Positions 19,300 through 30,950 are shown, counted from the stretch's first letter. The stretch: 64,000 bases of DNA from Alteromonas sp. KUL42 (GCF_006538325.1 NZ_BJKK01000002.1:434001-498000), one strand, 5' to 3'. The notes: generated by a model from the sequence alone, not told the origin. Program-made: numbers and translations.

Positions 19300-19334
19300 C
19301 GTTTGAGCGCCTAAAAACTTAGTGCGCTCAAACG
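19300..19334. terminator. Hairpin between csp and M28 peptidase gene
   Basis: CGTTTGAGCGC and GCGCTCAAACG form a perfect 11-base stem with a 13-base loop. There is no long T run, but its position between two convergent genes suggests a shared terminator. Confidence 0.6.
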
Positions 19335-19355
19335 ACTTTAATGTAGATTCTGCAA

Positions 19356-20776
19356 CTATTTAAATGCTACTTCACTGTCAGCCAACAAGTATATGGCGGC
19401 AGCGTAAGCCGCAATATTTTGCGCTAGCTCATCTGGGTCTATTTTATCCAACGTATCATCAGGCGTGTGGTGTAAGTCAAAATAGTCTCTACCATTTTGT
19501 TCCAAACGTATAGTCGGCACACCTTTTTTTGCTAACGGGATAATATCCGGACCACCACCAACAACATCTGAACCCCCTCGTATAATACCAAGAGGCGATA
19601 GCATCTTTGCAATGTCATCAACTAATGCAGTGGCATCTTCATTGACATTAGAAGACAATTGCCAAATGGTTTGTGCACCAAAATCAGACTCCGTCGCCAA
19701 TACATGATTGGCCAAGTTTTTCTCATGTTGCTTGGCATATGCAAATGCACCTAAAAGCCCCACTTCTTCTGCGCCAAACATGACCACGCGAATAGTGCGT
19801 TTAGGACGTGTAGGCAGTGTTGAAATAAGTGCTGCTGCGGCAGTTGTAATAGCAATACCTGCGCCATCATCCACTGCGCCAGTGCCTAAATCCCAACTGT
19901 CTAAGTGACCACCAATTAGCACAATTTCTTCAGGCTTTTCGCTGCCGACAAGGTCTAAAACCACATTGCCGCTACTTACTTCACCTTTCCATTTCGACTC
20001 AGAGTGCAGTGACAAAGACAATGGCTTACCTAAATTGTGTAAACGGCGTAGGTGGTCGGCATCGGGGTTAGAAATAGCAACAACGGGGATGTCTGCCCAT
20101 TTATTACCTTCCTCACCACTGTTATTTGCACTCATCATTCCAGTATGTGGAAAGCGGTGAGAATCAGAGCCCACAGAACGTACTACTAATGCTTGTGCAC
20201 CACCGCGTTGTGCATGTTGCCAGCCTATGCGACGACGTTGATTAGCTTGCCCATAACCTGCTCCAGTTTGGCTTTTTACCATAGGATCACCGTCTACAAA
20301 CGCAATTTTACCTTTAAGCGCACCATCTTCTACATCAGTAAGTGCGTGAATATCTCTAAAGTAAACAATATCAGCGTTTATCGCCTTTTCAGATGGTGCA
20401 CCTCCACCTAAAGCTGTGCCGTACAAATCTTGTTTGTAAGGCGAAGTGAGTGAAATGTGTAAATGACCTCTATCCCAGAAAGGCATAGTAAATTCTTCTA
20501 TGCTGACTTTGTCAAAGCCCAGTTGCTTTCCTAGTTTAACCCCCCAGTCACGAGCCCGTTCTTCTGCTTCTGAGCCACCTAATCTAGGGCCAATTTCTGT
20601 AGTTAAAGATTCGACAATTTCAAAGCCTAAGTCACTCTCTAGAGCTTTCTCTATTAACTCTTCTGCCGTTTTTTTTGCTGTGGTGTGATGTGGGATGGGT
20701 TAGCTGCAAGGCCAACGCTCAGCGTGCTTAAAAGCGCGAAGGTTAACCCTTTCGCAATACCATTTACCTTTAGCAT
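19356..20776 (-). pseudogene. M28 family metallopeptidase, frameshifted
   Basis: The gene reads as a secreted M28 peptidase (carboxypeptidase Q-like) in two frames. Frame one starts at ATG 20776 (GGAGA upstream) with a signal peptide (MLKVNGIAKGLTFALLSTLS) and stops soon after. Frame two carries the rest: GGHLDSWDLGTGAVDDGAG (zinc ligands H and D), GAEEVGLLGA (catalytic E, ligand E), TESDFGA and DLHHTPDDT (last histidine). The break lies in a run of eight T on the plus strand (20669-20676); nine would restore one frame. It may be a sequence error, a phase-variable tract or a true loss. The M28 domain itself looks intact. Confidence 0.85.
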
Positions 20777-20910
20777 GTGTTCTCCGTTTATAGATATTAT
20801 TTTTAACTATCATACTAACGAATAACGGTTGAGGATACGATGCACTTCATCAGTGATTTCGTGAATATTACCGAAGGCGAATGTAATACGGCAAAGCGCT
20901 GATTGGTAAT

Positions 20911-21619
20911 TTAACGCTTTTTCGTGATGTTTCGCTGTAGCTTTTTCTCTTGTTCTCTTAGTACTTCATTAATGAAACTTTTTCTGCCGTACTGCTTTGT
21001 GATAATACACTTATCCAACGAAAAGCCTCGTGCTGGGCAGTATTCTCTTCCATAGAAGATAATTTGTAAGTGCAAATCGTTCCACTTTTCTTTAGGAAAT
21101 AGGCGCTTAGCATCACGCTCGGTTTGTTCTACACTTTTCCGTTTGAAAGGCCCCAGCGGTACATCAGGCGATGAATATGCGTATCAACAGGGAAAGCGGG
21201 AATGCCAAAAGCTTGCGACATCACAACAGACGCGGTTTTGTGACCAACACCTGGCATGGCTTCAAGTGCGGCGAAGTCAGCTGGTACTTTCCCGTTGTGT
21301 TGTTTGATTATCATATCCGATAGGTGCCAGATACCTTTTGACTTCATAGGGGATAAGCCACAGGGTCTGATAATTGCCTGAATTTCTTCGATGGTTAGTT
21401 GCACCATATCATAAGGATTATCGGCTTTAGCAAACAGTTTTGGCGTTATTTGATTTACTCGTTCGTCAGTACATTGGGCTGACAATAATACGGCAATAAG
21501 CAAGGTGTAAGGATCTTTGTGATCCAAAGGTACAGGTACTTCTGGATAGAGTTCGTCGAGAATTGCAATAATGGCGTTTACTTTTTCTTTTTTGAAATCG
21601 GCTTGTGTATATCGGTCAT
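20911..21619 (-). pseudogene. nth: Endonuclease III-like DNA glycosylase, two frameshifts
   Basis: It follows rnfE, as nth does in E. coli. The central frame (21129-21527) has the helix-hairpin-helix EAMPGVGHKTASVV with catalytic K and the aspartate in PVDTHIHRL. A C-terminal part (SVEQTERDAKRLF ... YGREYCPARGF) is in another frame, joined at a run of four T at 21135-21138 where five would fit. At the N-terminus ILDELYPEVPVPLDHK is coded upstream of any ATG in its frame, and one added base near 21600-21619 would link it to ATG 21619. Endonuclease III removes oxidised pyrimidines. The C-terminus shows only two cysteines (YCPARGF, DKCIITK), not the four of the usual 4Fe-4S loop. Confidence 0.8.
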
Positions 21620-21704
21620 TATTAAGTCGTCCATCGCGAACTCATCGTTATAAATATGTGGTGTGTAATTTATAGAGTATTAAGCATTATGTATTAAGCA
21701 AACG

Positions 21705-22397
21705 TTAGCTTTCAGCGGTTACTCGAGCGCGCTCTGCTTTAACTGCGGGGGCTTTTTCTTTAGAGGCTAATTTGGCATCTATAGTGTTCTTTACTGCAAT
21801 CAGTAAGCCCATTCCTAAGAAAGCACCGGGGGGCAATATTGCAAGAATAAAAGGGTTTTCTGTGGCGAACAAAGTAATTGTCCAATGTTTTGCCACTGAA
21901 CCAAATAATCTGTCTGCACCAGCAAAGAGTGTTCCGGCCCCTAAAATTTCGCGCATACCGCCAAGAATAACTAATACAGCAGTAAACCCTAAGCCCATCA
22001 TTATACCGTCATAGGCGGCAGCTAGCGGTGGATTTTTGGATGCAAATGCCTCTGCACGGCCGATTATGGCACAGTTAGTTACAATGAGTGGAATGAATAT
22101 ACCTAACGCTAAATAGAGATCATACGTATAGGCATTCATTAACAATTGCACAATAGTGACAAACGCGGCGATGATCATGACAAAAACCGGTATGCGTATT
22201 TCATTTCTCACCACATTGCGCACAAGTGAAACAGTGACATTGCTACCAATAAGAACAAGGGTAGTAGCAATACCTAAGCCCAAACCGTTTATAAAAGTTG
22301 CTGTAACCGCGAGTAGTGGGCAAAGCCCGAGTAGTTGCACTAATGCAGGGTTGTTCTTCCACAAACCTTGAAGCGAAAGATCTCGATAATCAGTCAT
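21705..22397 (-). CDS. rnfE: Rnf/Rsx electron transport complex subunit E
   Basis: 230 residues from ATG 22397 ([17 protein letters not shown]). It is a six-helix membrane protein of the Rnf/Nqr D/E family ([23 protein letters not shown]). Rnf moves electrons between ferredoxin and NAD across the membrane, coupled to ion transport, and in E. coli keeps SoxR reduced. Its start overlaps the end of rnfG by eight bases. Earlier in-frame starts inside rnfG are less likely. Confidence 0.95.
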   Translation of the reverse strand: MTDYRDLSLQGLWKNNPALVQLLGLCPLLAVTATFINGLGLGIATTLVLIGSNVTVSLVRNVVRNEIRIPVFVMIIAAFVTIVQLLMNAYTYDLYLALGIFIPLIVTNCAIIGRAEAFASKNPPLAAAYDGIMMGLGFTAVLVILGGMREILGAGTLFAGADRLFGSVAKHWTITLFATENPFILAILPPGAFLGMGLLIAVKNTIDAKLASKEKAPAVKAERARVTAES

Positions 22398-23127
22398 GTG
22401 ATGAACTCTCCAAACGCTCAATATTTTTTGGACTCTCTGTGCTCTGTGTACTCTCTGTACTTGACGTATTAACCGCTATTGAAACAGCACCACAAGCATT
22501 GGGCTGGCTAAATAAGCTATCGCGATTAGCTTGAGCAAAAATAAGTGCGCGTCTTACTGCATTCACTACCGCTCTAGGGGTAATTGTTGCGCCGGTAAAC
22601 TGGTCGAAATCCCCACCGTCCTTTTTTACTTGCCACGATGACGTATTTTCATTATCAAATTGTTTCCCGGTAAACGACGTTATCCAGTTACTAACCGCAA
22701 GTTCAACTTTGTCTCCCAACCCTGGCGTTTCTTTGTGATCGACAACGCGTACACCCAGTACCGTCATATCTATACTTACACCAATAACCATATCGATATT
22801 ACCGCTATATCCATCAGGCGCGGTGGCTTCCAACACTAATGCTGAAGGAGCTCCCTGCATTCTTGCGCGATAAATTTTGTGTGGTTTTTGTATGTCACCT
22901 TTAGAAGAGCCTAGTTCAGGGGCACTTATAATGGTGCAGTCTGCATAGAGGGCATTGTCGTGATAGGTATGGGGAACCACATCATTCAATATGCTCAAGA
23001 GCTTTTGCTTCTTTTGCTGTTCTATTTGGTCTTGTGTACTGAAGAATGTTAGTGCAATTAGACCGGTTGTAACTACCGCAAACGCACCAAGCATTCCGCC
23101 GTTTTTCAATAAACTATCTTTAAGCAT
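22390..23127 (-). CDS. rnfG: Rnf/Rsx electron transport complex subunit G
   Basis: 245 residues with one N-terminal membrane segment ([17 protein letters not shown]) and a periplasmic FMN domain. The covalent FMN threonine lies in the motif [12 protein letters not shown]. The C-terminal tail is rich in S, T and E (about 35 residues), longer than needed for the fold. The gene sits 11 bases after rnfD. Confidence 0.95.
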   Translation of the reverse strand: MLKDSLLKNGGMLGAFAVVTTGLIALTFFSTQDQIEQQKKQKLLSILNDVVPHTYHDNALYADCTIISAPELGSSKGDIQKPHKIYRARMQGAPSALVLEATAPDGYSGNIDMVIGVSIDMTVLGVRVVDHKETPGLGDKVELAVSNWITSFTGKQFDNENTSSWQVKKDGGDFDQFTGATITPRAVVNAVRRALIFAQANRDSLFSQPNACGAVSIAVNTSSTESTQSTESPKNIERLESSSHD

Positions 23128-23138
23128 AGGTGACTACC

Positions 23139-24221
23139 TCACTTACGTTTGGCATGGGCAACGGACTTGCCATAAACACGAGGGCGTGTGTAATAATCGA
23201 TAAGTGGTACGCACATATTCATAATGATAACGGCGAAGGCGATAGCATCGGGATAACCCCCAAAAGTGCGAATGATCACTACCCAAAAACCAATGGCTGC
23301 ACCAAAGATAATACGTCCCTTTGGCGTTGTTGATGCAGATACAGGGTCGGTGGCAATAAAGAAGGCGCCAACCATGACAGCACCATTTAATAAATGGAAG
23401 AGAGGAGAGCCATAGTAATCGCCATCAATTAAGTGTAAAAGCGCAGCACACAGTGCAACACTGACTAACATGCCTCCTGGGATATGCCAGCTGATCACGC
23501 GGGTTTTCACAAGAACAAGGCCACCGAGTAAATAGGCTAAGCTAACGATCCCCCAACCTGCGCCAGCAGCATCAAACACACCGCCATCAAATACCGGCTT
23601 CATTAACGATTCAGTGTACGTAACGCCTTGTGTTAGCCCCGTTTTAACCGTATCTAGAGGCGTTGCCATAGTTACGCCGTCAGCAATGGTTTTTAACTGC
23701 GTAACATCATAGCCACTGGTGGTGAACCCGGTAAAAATAAGTGACAACGAATCAAAAAAATCAGGTGAAACTGAAGCATGGCTTGCCGGTGGTAGCCACA
23801 AACTCATCGCAGCCGGAAATGAAATAAGCAACACTACGTAGGCTATCATTGCAGGGTTGAATAGGTTAAAGCCCAAACCGCCATAGACTTGTTTGGCTAC
23901 CGCAATGGCAAAGAACACACCGATAACCGTCATCCACCAAGGAAGGGTAGGTGGAATACTGATGGCGATTAGTAACCCAGTTAATACCGCACTATAGTCA
24001 GTTAACGTGCGTTCAATAGGACGCTTGCGCAAAAATAGAATAATTCCCTCAATTACCAATGCGCTGACAACAGCAATAGTTGCTTGAATGAGCATTCCCC
24101 ATCCAAATATGACAGATTGAGCAAGCATTCCCGGTAGCATGGCGTAAATTACCAAGCGCATAACTTGACCAGTGTCGCGTTTAACCCGTTGGTGAGGGGA
24201 ACTTGAAAGGCTTAACTTCAT
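23139..24221 (-). CDS. rnfD: Rnf/Rsx electron transport complex subunit D
   Basis: 360 residues with about ten membrane helices, NqrB/RnfD family. The FMN attachment region is [12 protein letters not shown], with the threonine in the TMATPL motif. Other family motifs are [12 protein letters not shown] and [20 protein letters not shown]. Its ATG overlaps the last base of the rnfC stop. Confidence 0.95.
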   Translation of the reverse strand: MKLSLSSSPHQRVKRDTGQVMRLVIYAMLPGMLAQSVIFGWGMLIQATIAVVSALVIEGIILFLRKRPIERTLTDYSAVLTGLLIAISIPPTLPWWMTVIGVFFAIAVAKQVYGGLGFNLFNPAMIAYVVLLISFPAAMSLWLPPASHASVSPDFFDSLSLIFTGFTTSGYDVTQLKTIADGVTMATPLDTVKTGLTQGVTYTESLMKPVFDGGVFDAAGAGWGIVSLAYLLGGLVLVKTRVISWHIPGGMLVSVALCAALLHLIDGDYYGSPLFHLLNGAVMVGAFFIATDPVSASTTPKGRIIFGAAIGFWVVIIRTFGGYPDAIAFAVIIMNMCVPLIDYYTRPRVYGKSVAHAKRK

Positions 24222-26869
24222 TACGATTCGTTCTCTTTTTCGGCGGCTGCTTTTTTAGCTTTTGCCTTTGCTATTGCTGCGGCAATTCTCGCTTTTTTCT
24301 CATCGGCTTGATTAGTTGAAGCACGTTCTGAATGCGTATCAGGTAAGGTTGAACTCAACGATTCATCAGTAGGTTTCGTTGTTTGGTTTATTGCTTCCTG
24401 TGCCGCTTTTTTTGCCTTTGCTTTGGCAACGGCTGCAGCAATTCGTGCTTTTTTCTCGTCTTCAACCCCATTGGCTTTCTCAAGTGACGTCGCCTTTTCT
24501 ACTTCCGGCGTTGAATTTGGCATTTCATCGTCAAGTGATTGCTCACTTTTGGTTAAATCACTACTTGAATCTGGCGCAGACAAAGCTTCTTGAGCGGCTT
24601 TTTTGGCCTTCGCTTTGGCCACTGCAGCGGCTATTCGCGCTTTCTTTTCATCATTGCGCTGTACTGTTTCAGCACTGTGTTCATCAGCTGCTGAGTTCCC
24701 ACTGGGCGTACTCATATTGTCTGACATTGAGCTATCAGCTTCATCTTTTGACTGATCACGCTGTGGGCCACTCTCGTCAAGCTGCTGTGCCTTTTTGGCC
24801 TTTGCTTTGGCAACGGCTGCGGCAATACGCGCTTTCTTTTGCTCAGCTTCTGATACTTGATGAGAAGGCTGCTCGTTACTCAATTCGTTATTTTGTGTTG
24901 ACTTACTATTTGATACACCGGTTGTATCTGAACCATCTTTGTTAGCGGCTTGGGCCGCTTTTTTCGCTTTTGCTCTGGCAATAGCGGCTGCGACTTTTGC
25001 TTTCTTGTCGTCTTGTTCGGCACTTGCGTTATTTGTATCGTTTACACTATTCGCATCGCTTAGACTATTTGTATCGCTTACATGCTTAACATCGTTTGTG
25101 TTATTCGCGTCGTTTTCGCTAGTTGTTGCTGCATTAAGCTGTGCTTGCTTTTTCGCTTTTGCTCTCGCGATAGCGGCTGCAACCTGCGCTTTTTTATCGT
25201 CAGCAGCTTGTACCTTATTAGTATCCGTACCAGCTTGAGAAGCCGAATTGTTACTAGCAGTATCGCTATTTGCCTGCATGGCCGCTTTCTTCGCTTTGGC
25301 TCTGGCTAATGCTGCTGCCACCTTGTCTTTGGCAGCACTATCACTAGTGTTTACTTGTTCTGAAGAAGCTTGTTCTTTCACTTTGTTGGCTGCTAAACGC
25401 GCTTCTTTGGCTTTGCGATGTTTCGCTTCTCGTTCAAGCTTTTCTCGCTCTAGGCGCTTTTTACGTGCTTCAAAACGCTGCTTAGCCTTTTCGGCCTTAT
25501 TCTTTTCGTCGCGCTGAAGTCTAATTTCTGACTTGGCTTGTCGGTAATAGTGCACTAACGGAATTTCACTTGGGCACACATAGGCACAAGCACCGCATTC
25601 AATACAATCGAATAGATCGTAGTCTTGTGCTTTCTCTAATTCTTTAGCTTTGGCGTGCCAAAACATCTGTTGAGGTAATAATGACACTGGGCATGCATCG
25701 GCACACGCACTGCACCTTATGCAAGGGCGCTCAGCATTGTCATCAACCAATTCTTTTTTTGCCGGAACCAATAAACAATTGGTAGTCTTTACAACGGGTA
25801 TTGTCGCATCAGATAACGTAAACCCCATCATTGGACCACCCATGATCACTTTGGGCGATTTCTGCTTACGCGCTTGATATTTTGCTTCGTTGAGCAAGTG
25901 TGATACTGGCGTACCAATGAGAGCTTTGTAGTTGCATGGGCTTTCCACGGCTTCGCCCGTTACCGTAACAACGCGCTCTATTAGAGGTTTGCCATGTAAA
26001 ATAGCATCAGCAATTGCATAGCACGTACCCACGTTAAACATCATCACGCCAACGTCAGCGGGCAAGCCATTACGAGGAACTTCTCTACCAGTTAATACTT
26101 GGATTAGTTGCTTTTCGCCACCTGCGGGGTACTTGGTTTCGACAGTGACTACGCGGTATTCCTTCTTATCCTGACAGGCAATAGTCAACGCTTCTATGGC
26201 TTCGGGTTTATTGTCTTCAATAGCAATAACAACGGCTTTAGGGCCTATAAGGTGAGAGAGAACATCCAGCCCTTGGCGAATTTGCCAAGCATGCTCACGC
26301 ATTAGTCTGTCATCAGACGTGATGTACGGTTCACACTCAACACCGTTTAATACCAAAAATTCCACAGGCTTAGATGTAGAGGTTTTAATATGAGTTGGAA
26401 AACCCGCACCACCCATACCTGATATACCCGCTTGGCAAATTATTTCGATTAATTCGCTTTTACTTACATCCAAGAAGTTTGAAATAGGCGTTAATTCGCA
26501 CCATGTATCTAATCCGTCTGGTCTAATAGAAATACACATTTCTGTAAGGCCGCTAGGATGAGCGACGACATGCGGCGCGATTGCTATAACTTCGCCGGAA
26601 GTTGGTGCGTGAACCGGCACAGAAAAAGGGGAAGTACTGTGTGATAACACTTGGCCTTTGAGTACGTTATCACCCACTTCCACACAGCTTGCACCTTCAG
26701 CGCCAATATGTTGGCGAAGTGGTATAACAAGCAAATCAGGAAGGGAAGGTGTTGCAATCATCTGTGTATTTGACAACGACTTTTTGCCGTCAGGATGAAC
26801 GCCGCCAGGGAAAGTATGCATTTTCCCTGCTTCTAGGTTTTTTAAAATCGATTCAAAACTTGGATACAT
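24221..26869 (-). CDS. rnfC: Rnf/Rsx electron transport complex subunit C with long repeat tail
   Basis: 882 residues from ATG 26869 ([15 protein letters not shown]), five bases after the rnfB stop. It is a peripheral subunit with an NADH/FMN-binding fold ([12 protein letters not shown]) and two 4Fe-4S motifs ([24 protein letters not shown]). From about residue 440 there is a charged Lys/Arg/Glu region. It is followed by seven copies of a repeat of the form [21 protein letters not shown] separated by Ser/Thr/Asp linkers. Gammaproteobacterial RnfC often has such a tail, of variable length and unknown role. Confidence 0.95.
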   Translation of the reverse strand: MYPSFESILKNLEAGKMHTFPGGVHPDGKKSLSNTQMIATPSLPDLLVIPLRQHIGAEGASCVEVGDNVLKGQVLSHSTSPFSVPVHAPTSGEVIAIAPHVVAHPSGLTEMCISIRPDGLDTWCELTPISNFLDVSKSELIEIICQAGISGMGGAGFPTHIKTSTSKPVEFLVLNGVECEPYITSDDRLMREHAWQIRQGLDVLSHLIGPKAVVIAIEDNKPEAIEALTIACQDKKEYRVVTVETKYPAGGEKQLIQVLTGREVPRNGLPADVGVMMFNVGTCYAIADAILHGKPLIERVVTVTGEAVESPCNYKALIGTPVSHLLNEAKYQARKQKSPKVIMGGPMMGFTLSDATIPVVKTTNCLLVPAKKELVDDNAERPCIRCSACADACPVSLLPQQMFWHAKAKELEKAQDYDLFDCIECGACAYVCPSEIPLVHYYRQAKSEIRLQRDEKNKAEKAKQRFEARKKRLEREKLEREAKHRKAKEARLAANKVKEQASSEQVNTSDSAAKDKVAAALARAKAKKAAMQANSDTASNNSASQAGTDTNKVQAADDKKAQVAAAIARAKAKKQAQLNAATTSENDANNTNDVKHVSDTNSLSDANSVNDTNNASAEQDDKKAKVAAAIARAKAKKAAQAANKDGSDTTGVSNSKSTQNNELSNEQPSHQVSEAEQKKARIAAAVAKAKAKKAQQLDESGPQRDQSKDEADSSMSDNMSTPSGNSAADEHSAETVQRNDEKKARIAAAVAKAKAKKAAQEALSAPDSSSDLTKSEQSLDDEMPNSTPEVEKATSLEKANGVEDEKKARIAAAVAKAKAKKAAQEAINQTTKPTDESLSSTLPDTHSERASTNQADEKKARIAAAIAKAKAKKAAAEKENES
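24231..25330 (-). repeat. Seven-copy repeat region in rnfC
   Basis: The DNA codes for seven alanine-lysine repeats (core [14 protein letters not shown]), each about 20 residues, with divergent acidic linkers of 20-35 residues. The DNA identity between copies makes it prone to copy-number change. Confidence 0.8.
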
Positions 26870-26874
26870 CACAA

Positions 26875-27456
26875 TCAAGACACCATTTTAACTGGGATAT
26901 CGCCTTTTGGAGACGTTGAGAAGTCCCACTTCCACGTGGAGGTAGATTGTACAATAGGTACCATATCAATACAGTCAACAGGGCATGGATCTACGCAAAG
27001 GTCACAACCTGTGCATTCTTCTGCGATAACTGTGTGCATATGTTTAGCAGCACCTAAAATAGCGTCAACAGGGCATGCTTGAATACATTTAGTACATCCA
27101 ATGCACTCGTCTTCGCGAATAAAAGCAACTTTCTTTGTGTCTTCTTCGCCGTGGGCAGCATCAAGTGGTTTAGGCTCGACACCCATCAAATCAGCGAGCT
27201 TTTTAATTGTCGCTTCGCCACCTGGTGGGCACTTATTTATTTCATCACCGTTGGCGATGGCTTCTGCATAGGGTTTGCAACCTGGGTAACCACATTGCCC
27301 GCATTGGGTTTGCGGTAACACGGCATCAATTTGTTCTACTAACGGATCTCCTTCTACTTTAAAGCGAATACTTGCGTAGCCTAGAATAAGACCAAATAGG
27401 AGCGCCAAAACACCAATTGCTATAATGGCAATTACAATAGCTAAAGAAACTGTCAT
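26875..27456 (-). CDS. rnfB: Rnf/Rsx electron transport complex subunit B
   Basis: 193 residues. One N-terminal membrane helix is followed by a 4Fe-4S domain of the CGQCGYPGC type and two ferredoxin motifs ([24 protein letters not shown]). It passes electrons within the complex. Its start overlaps the rnfA stop by one base. Confidence 0.96.
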   Translation of the reverse strand: MTVSLAIVIAIIAIGVLALLFGLILGYASIRFKVEGDPLVEQIDAVLPQTQCGQCGYPGCKPYAEAIANGDEINKCPPGGEATIKKLADLMGVEPKPLDAAHGEEDTKKVAFIREDECIGCTKCIQACPVDAILGAAKHMHTVIAEECTGCDLCVDPCPVDCIDMVPIVQSTSTWKWDFSTSPKGDIPVKMVS

Positions 27457-28037
27457 TAGAGCTTCACCAATCCACTAAAGCCCATAAAGGCGAGTGACAT
27501 CAAACCAGCCGTTATCATGGCAATAGAAGCGCCTTTAAATGCAACAGGTACATCTGCAGCTGCTAATCGTTCGCGCATAGCAGCAAACAGGATAAGAACA
27601 AGCGAGAAGCCCACAGCAGCACCAAAACCATAAATCAAACTTTCCATAAAGTTATGCTGCTCGGTTAAATTTAACAGAGCTACACCTAGCACAGCGCAGT
27701 TAGTCGTAATAAGCGGGAGAAAGATACCCAACAATCGGTAAAGGGTAGGGCTGGTTTTATGAACAACCATTTCGGTAAACTGCACTACCACGGCGATAAC
27801 AAGAATAAATGCGAGTGTGCGTAAATAGCCAATGCCTAATGGCGCGAGCAAATATGTTTCTACCAAGTAGCTTGAAGCTGAGGCAAGGGTAAGTACAAAA
27901 GTGGTTGCCATTGACATACCCATTGCGGTTTCCAGCTTGCCTGAAACCCCCATAAATGGGCATAGACCAAGGAATTTAACAAGTACGAAGTTGTTAACCA
28001 GTACTGTACCAATTAATAGCAGTAGAAATTCAGTCAT
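27456..28037 (-). CDS. rnfA: Rnf/Rsx electron transport complex subunit A
   Basis: 193 residues, six membrane helices, RnfA/NqrE family ([24 protein letters not shown]). It is the first gene of rnfABCDGE-nth. The promoter must lie in the 360 bases before the prophage genes. Confidence 0.96.
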   Translation of the reverse strand: MTEFLLLLIGTVLVNNFVLVKFLGLCPFMGVSGKLETAMGMSMATTFVLTLASASSYLVETYLLAPLGIGYLRTLAFILVIAVVVQFTEMVVHKTSPTLYRLLGIFLPLITTNCAVLGVALLNLTEQHNFMESLIYGFGAAVGFSLVLILFAAMRERLAAADVPVAFKGASIAMITAGLMSLAFMGFSGLVKL

Positions 28038-28397
28038 TACTTACGCAATTCCTTTAAGGAATTCTGACGGACATCGCCCGTGATTTAAAAGAAAAAAGGT
28101 TGCGCCTATTATCCCTTTTTAGAACGGGTTTAACAACTTGATTGAATTAGGGTTATTTAATCTATGAAGAAGTTTGCGTAATGATGTAAAAAAGGGAGAT
28201 AGTATATAGAGGTATTGAGCCAACTAAGTGGCTCCCCGAGCCCTCCTTACTGGGAACTATTAACGTACCTATGATTGAATTTAAGCGTAAGTTGCCGTCA
28301 CGCTTAGTAAAAGCTGCATAGCTGTACGTTTTTTAATTAGTTCCCCTAATATTAATTTGCCCTAACGCTGCGTTTTCTGCTGCACCAAAATGGTGGT
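28038..28397. other. Junction region between rnfA and prophage
   Basis: No gene. It holds the rnfA promoter, the left prophage end, and three structures: GAGCCA-N6-TGGCTC (28217-28234), TAAGCGT-N11-ACGCTTA (28282-28306), and the late motif at 28356. The attachment site and possibly cos or pac should lie here, but no direct repeat shared with the right end was convincing. Confidence 0.5.
28356..28372 (+). promoter_or_regulatory. Late motif copy 1 (packaging module)
   Basis: TTTGCCCTAACGCTGCG, followed by TTTT, 25 bases before the first packaging gene. It is identical to copies 2 and 3. Confidence 0.6.
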
Positions 28398-29351
28398 ATG
28401 AAAACGGACAAAAGCAAGTTTTTAGCCCCACGCAACGACATTACATTTAAATGTGGTGTGTGTTTGCATGTGTGGGATTCTGAGCCTGAAGAAGTCATTG
28501 ATGACGATATTCTGTCTCATCCCTATCGATATTTTTCTACTTGTCCGTCTTGTAGAGCCCGTTCACAGCAAATACCTTGGCAGCGAGGGTTATTTAGTAG
28601 CTATGTAAAATCAACAGGCCCGAAAACCCTAGAAGGAAAAGCGGCCTCTGCTGCAAACTTGGATGGTCACCCCACACCAGAGGAAGCGTTAAGAACGCGA
28701 TTCAATGCGTTGAAACACGGCGCAGCGGCAAAGCAAGCTCTCTATTTTCCTGCTAAGCCTGGCAAATATGACGCGTGTGAAACATGTGATATCGATTTTG
28801 ACTACTGTAGCCAGCAAGTGGCATGCATGCGCAAAACTGAATTATTTATGCGCCATCTGATCGCCATTGAAAGTCACGACCCAAAAATGTTGCGTGAGCA
28901 CCAAGCGATGCAACAGGCTAACTTTGCCTCGTTAATGGATGACATGCTGATAAGCGTAATTAATAAAGGCGTCGTGCTAGAAACACCGGCATTCTCATTT
29001 GATAAAGACGGTGGCTTTCACCTTGCTCAGTACACTGATAGTGAAACTGGTAAGAAAACCACCATTATGGATACGAAAGCCAACCCACTGCTTAAGCATA
29101 TCTTCGACCTAATGAGTAAAAACAATCTTACGCTTGCTGATTTGGGTATGACGCAAAAAGTGCGTGAAGAAAATGAAATTCAAATGGGCCGCTTACAGCA
29201 AGAAGGGAAAGATAAGCAGAGCTTGGCTGACTTCCAAAGCAAACAGCATGAATTACTTGATAGCTTGCGCGAAAAAATAGTGAATTCTCAGAATGCGCTT
29301 AGCCAAGATGAAATATTGCTAGAACATAAAAAAGCGAACGGCGATGGCTGA
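28398..29351 (+). CDS. Zinc-ribbon phage protein, small-terminase candidate
   Basis: 317 residues. The N-terminus has a zinc-ribbon pair, CGVC and CPSC, about 30 residues apart, and a second cysteine cluster (CETC ... CSQQ) near residue 130. The C-terminal half is charged and helical (KVREENEIQMGRLQQEGKDKQ), probably coiled. No family is recognised with confidence. Its place as first gene, overlapping the large terminase by eight bases, suggests the DNA-recognition (small) terminase subunit. Confidence 0.65.
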   Translation: MKTDKSKFLAPRNDITFKCGVCLHVWDSEPEEVIDDDILSHPYRYFSTCPSCRARSQQIPWQRGLFSSYVKSTGPKTLEGKAASAANLDGHPTPEEALRTRFNALKHGAAAKQALYFPAKPGKYDACETCDIDFDYCSQQVACMRKTELFMRHLIAIESHDPKMLREHQAMQQANFASLMDDMLISVINKGVVLETPAFSFDKDGGFHLAQYTDSETGKKTTIMDTKANPLLKHIFDLMSKNNLTLADLGMTQKVREENEIQMGRLQQEGKDKQSLADFQSKQHELLDSLREKIVNSQNALSQDEILLEHKKANGDG

Positions 29352-30945
29352 ACGTGTTACAGCAAAAGAAAGACAGCGCCTGCAGCATTTGGCTGAAGCT
29401 GAAATTATGCGTTACAAGGGCGACCATTCCCTTTGGCATAAGCATGTTCACGATATAACACTAGATCCAATGCAGGTACTTAAGTGTTATGAAATGGATA
29501 GGTACCCAAACACCATTGACAATAGTTGTCGTCGTACAGGTAAGACCGCAGTTAAAGAAATGTGGAACCTTGAATACCTGGCAACGAATCCCGACCAAGA
29601 ATTGGGCATTGTGGCGCCCAAAGAAGCACAAAGCCTGGTTAACCTTAATTACCATCTAGACGCTATTCGTCGGTCTGAAATTCTCGGTAACTTTATTGAG
29701 TACCGCAATGGCCGTAAGCAAATGAGCGATACTTATTTTAGGTTCTGCAACCGAAGCATAGCGCGAGGCTACGGTATATTCTCCCAAATCGACGGGGGCG
29801 ATTTAACCTTGGCTTCTATCGAAGAAGTCGACGACTTGGACCAAGAGCGCCTTAACTCCCGTTTCCTTCTTACAATGGGTTCAACACGCCGTTTAGGTGC
29901 AGATGAAAACGCCAAAAACGAACCGATAATTAGAATTACAGGTGTTTTTAAAGGTGCGTCGGTACTTTCAAACTTGTTAGAAACGAAGAAGTACCACTTA
30001 TTGCCGACGGTCGATTGTCACTTAGGCGTAGAACTTGGGATCCTAAACGGTAAGTTTATCGACGACATGAAAGTGCAGCTTTCACCCGAAGAATACATTC
30101 GCCAGCTGCTGTGCATTAATACCAGTTCTACCAACTTAATTTGGGAAAAGTATATTCGTGCAGCCATTCAGATGGGCGCAAAAACCAACATTGAAATGGT
30201 TATCCCCGAGCCTGGTACCAGATATAGAAAACGCGGTTTATTAAGTTTTGGCTACGATGCTGCAGGCCATGGCGAAAGCGCTACCGCCTCAAAGCACGCT
30301 TTTATCGTTACTGAGCAAGTGGGCAACTATGTTGTTTTCGTGTTTGCCAAAACATGGGCCGCAGGTACCGACGATTCGGTTGTTAAAAATGACTTACTTG
30401 CGTTCTGGCGTTACTTTCGCCCCGACTACGCAATAGGCGATGCTTACGGCTTAGGTATGCTTACCCAGTTAAACCACGACCTTTATTATGAAGGGCTCAC
30501 CCCAGTTGATATACGAGCGATTAATGATGGTGAGTCGAATGCTTCAGCATGGAATGATTGGGCCTTTGCACCTTTGCGTTTTGAAGGCTCAATAAAACAC
30601 AGCATGGCGCAAGCCTTAAGAGGAGTTTTCCACCACGGCCACGTCGTTATTCCCTACGTTGAACATTTAGAACCGTCGGGCTTAGATATCGACAGTTTAG
30701 CAATTTCAGATATGAAAACCTTTATTAAGCAACTATCGAACATCAAGCCAGAAGAAACCAGTAAGAGTTATTCAAGTTACGTCATGGTGCTAAAGAAAAT
30801 AGGCGACGACTTATTTGACGCTGCTATGGCATCTGTGTGGGCGCTAGCGACAAGAGGCCAGCCGAAACCAAATACAGCCGTAATGACATCTTCTCGAAGT
30901 CGCGAAGATTTACTTGGCACTACCATTTTATTACCAGGGGTATAG
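29344..30945 (+). CDS. Phage terminase large subunit
   Basis: 533 residues. The ATPase domain has Walker A SCRRTGKTA (residues 61-69) and a Walker B-like LTLASIEEVDD (about 154-164). The C-terminal nuclease-like domain has acidic residues at GYDAAGHGES and YAIGDAYGLG. The enzyme drives DNA into proheads and cuts the concatemer. It is followed after five bases by the portal gene. Confidence 0.88.
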   Translation: MAERVTAKERQRLQHLAEAEIMRYKGDHSLWHKHVHDITLDPMQVLKCYEMDRYPNTIDNSCRRTGKTAVKEMWNLEYLATNPDQELGIVAPKEAQSLVNLNYHLDAIRRSEILGNFIEYRNGRKQMSDTYFRFCNRSIARGYGIFSQIDGGDLTLASIEEVDDLDQERLNSRFLLTMGSTRRLGADENAKNEPIIRITGVFKGASVLSNLLETKKYHLLPTVDCHLGVELGILNGKFIDDMKVQLSPEEYIRQLLCINTSSTNLIWEKYIRAAIQMGAKTNIEMVIPEPGTRYRKRGLLSFGYDAAGHGESATASKHAFIVTEQVGNYVVFVFAKTWAAGTDDSVVKNDLLAFWRYFRPDYAIGDAYGLGMLTQLNHDLYYEGLTPVDIRAINDGESNASAWNDWAFAPLRFEGSIKHSMAQALRGVFHHGHVVIPYVEHLEPSGLDIDSLAISDMKTFIKQLSNIKPEETSKSYSSYVMVLKKIGDDLFDAAMASVWALATRGQPKPNTAVMTSSRSREDLLGTTILLPGV

Positions 30946-30950
30946 AAAGT

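Noticed and set aside
24379..25517. Several long plus-strand frames opposite rnfC
   Set aside because: They are shadows of the repetitive Ala/Lys codons of rnfC on the other strand.
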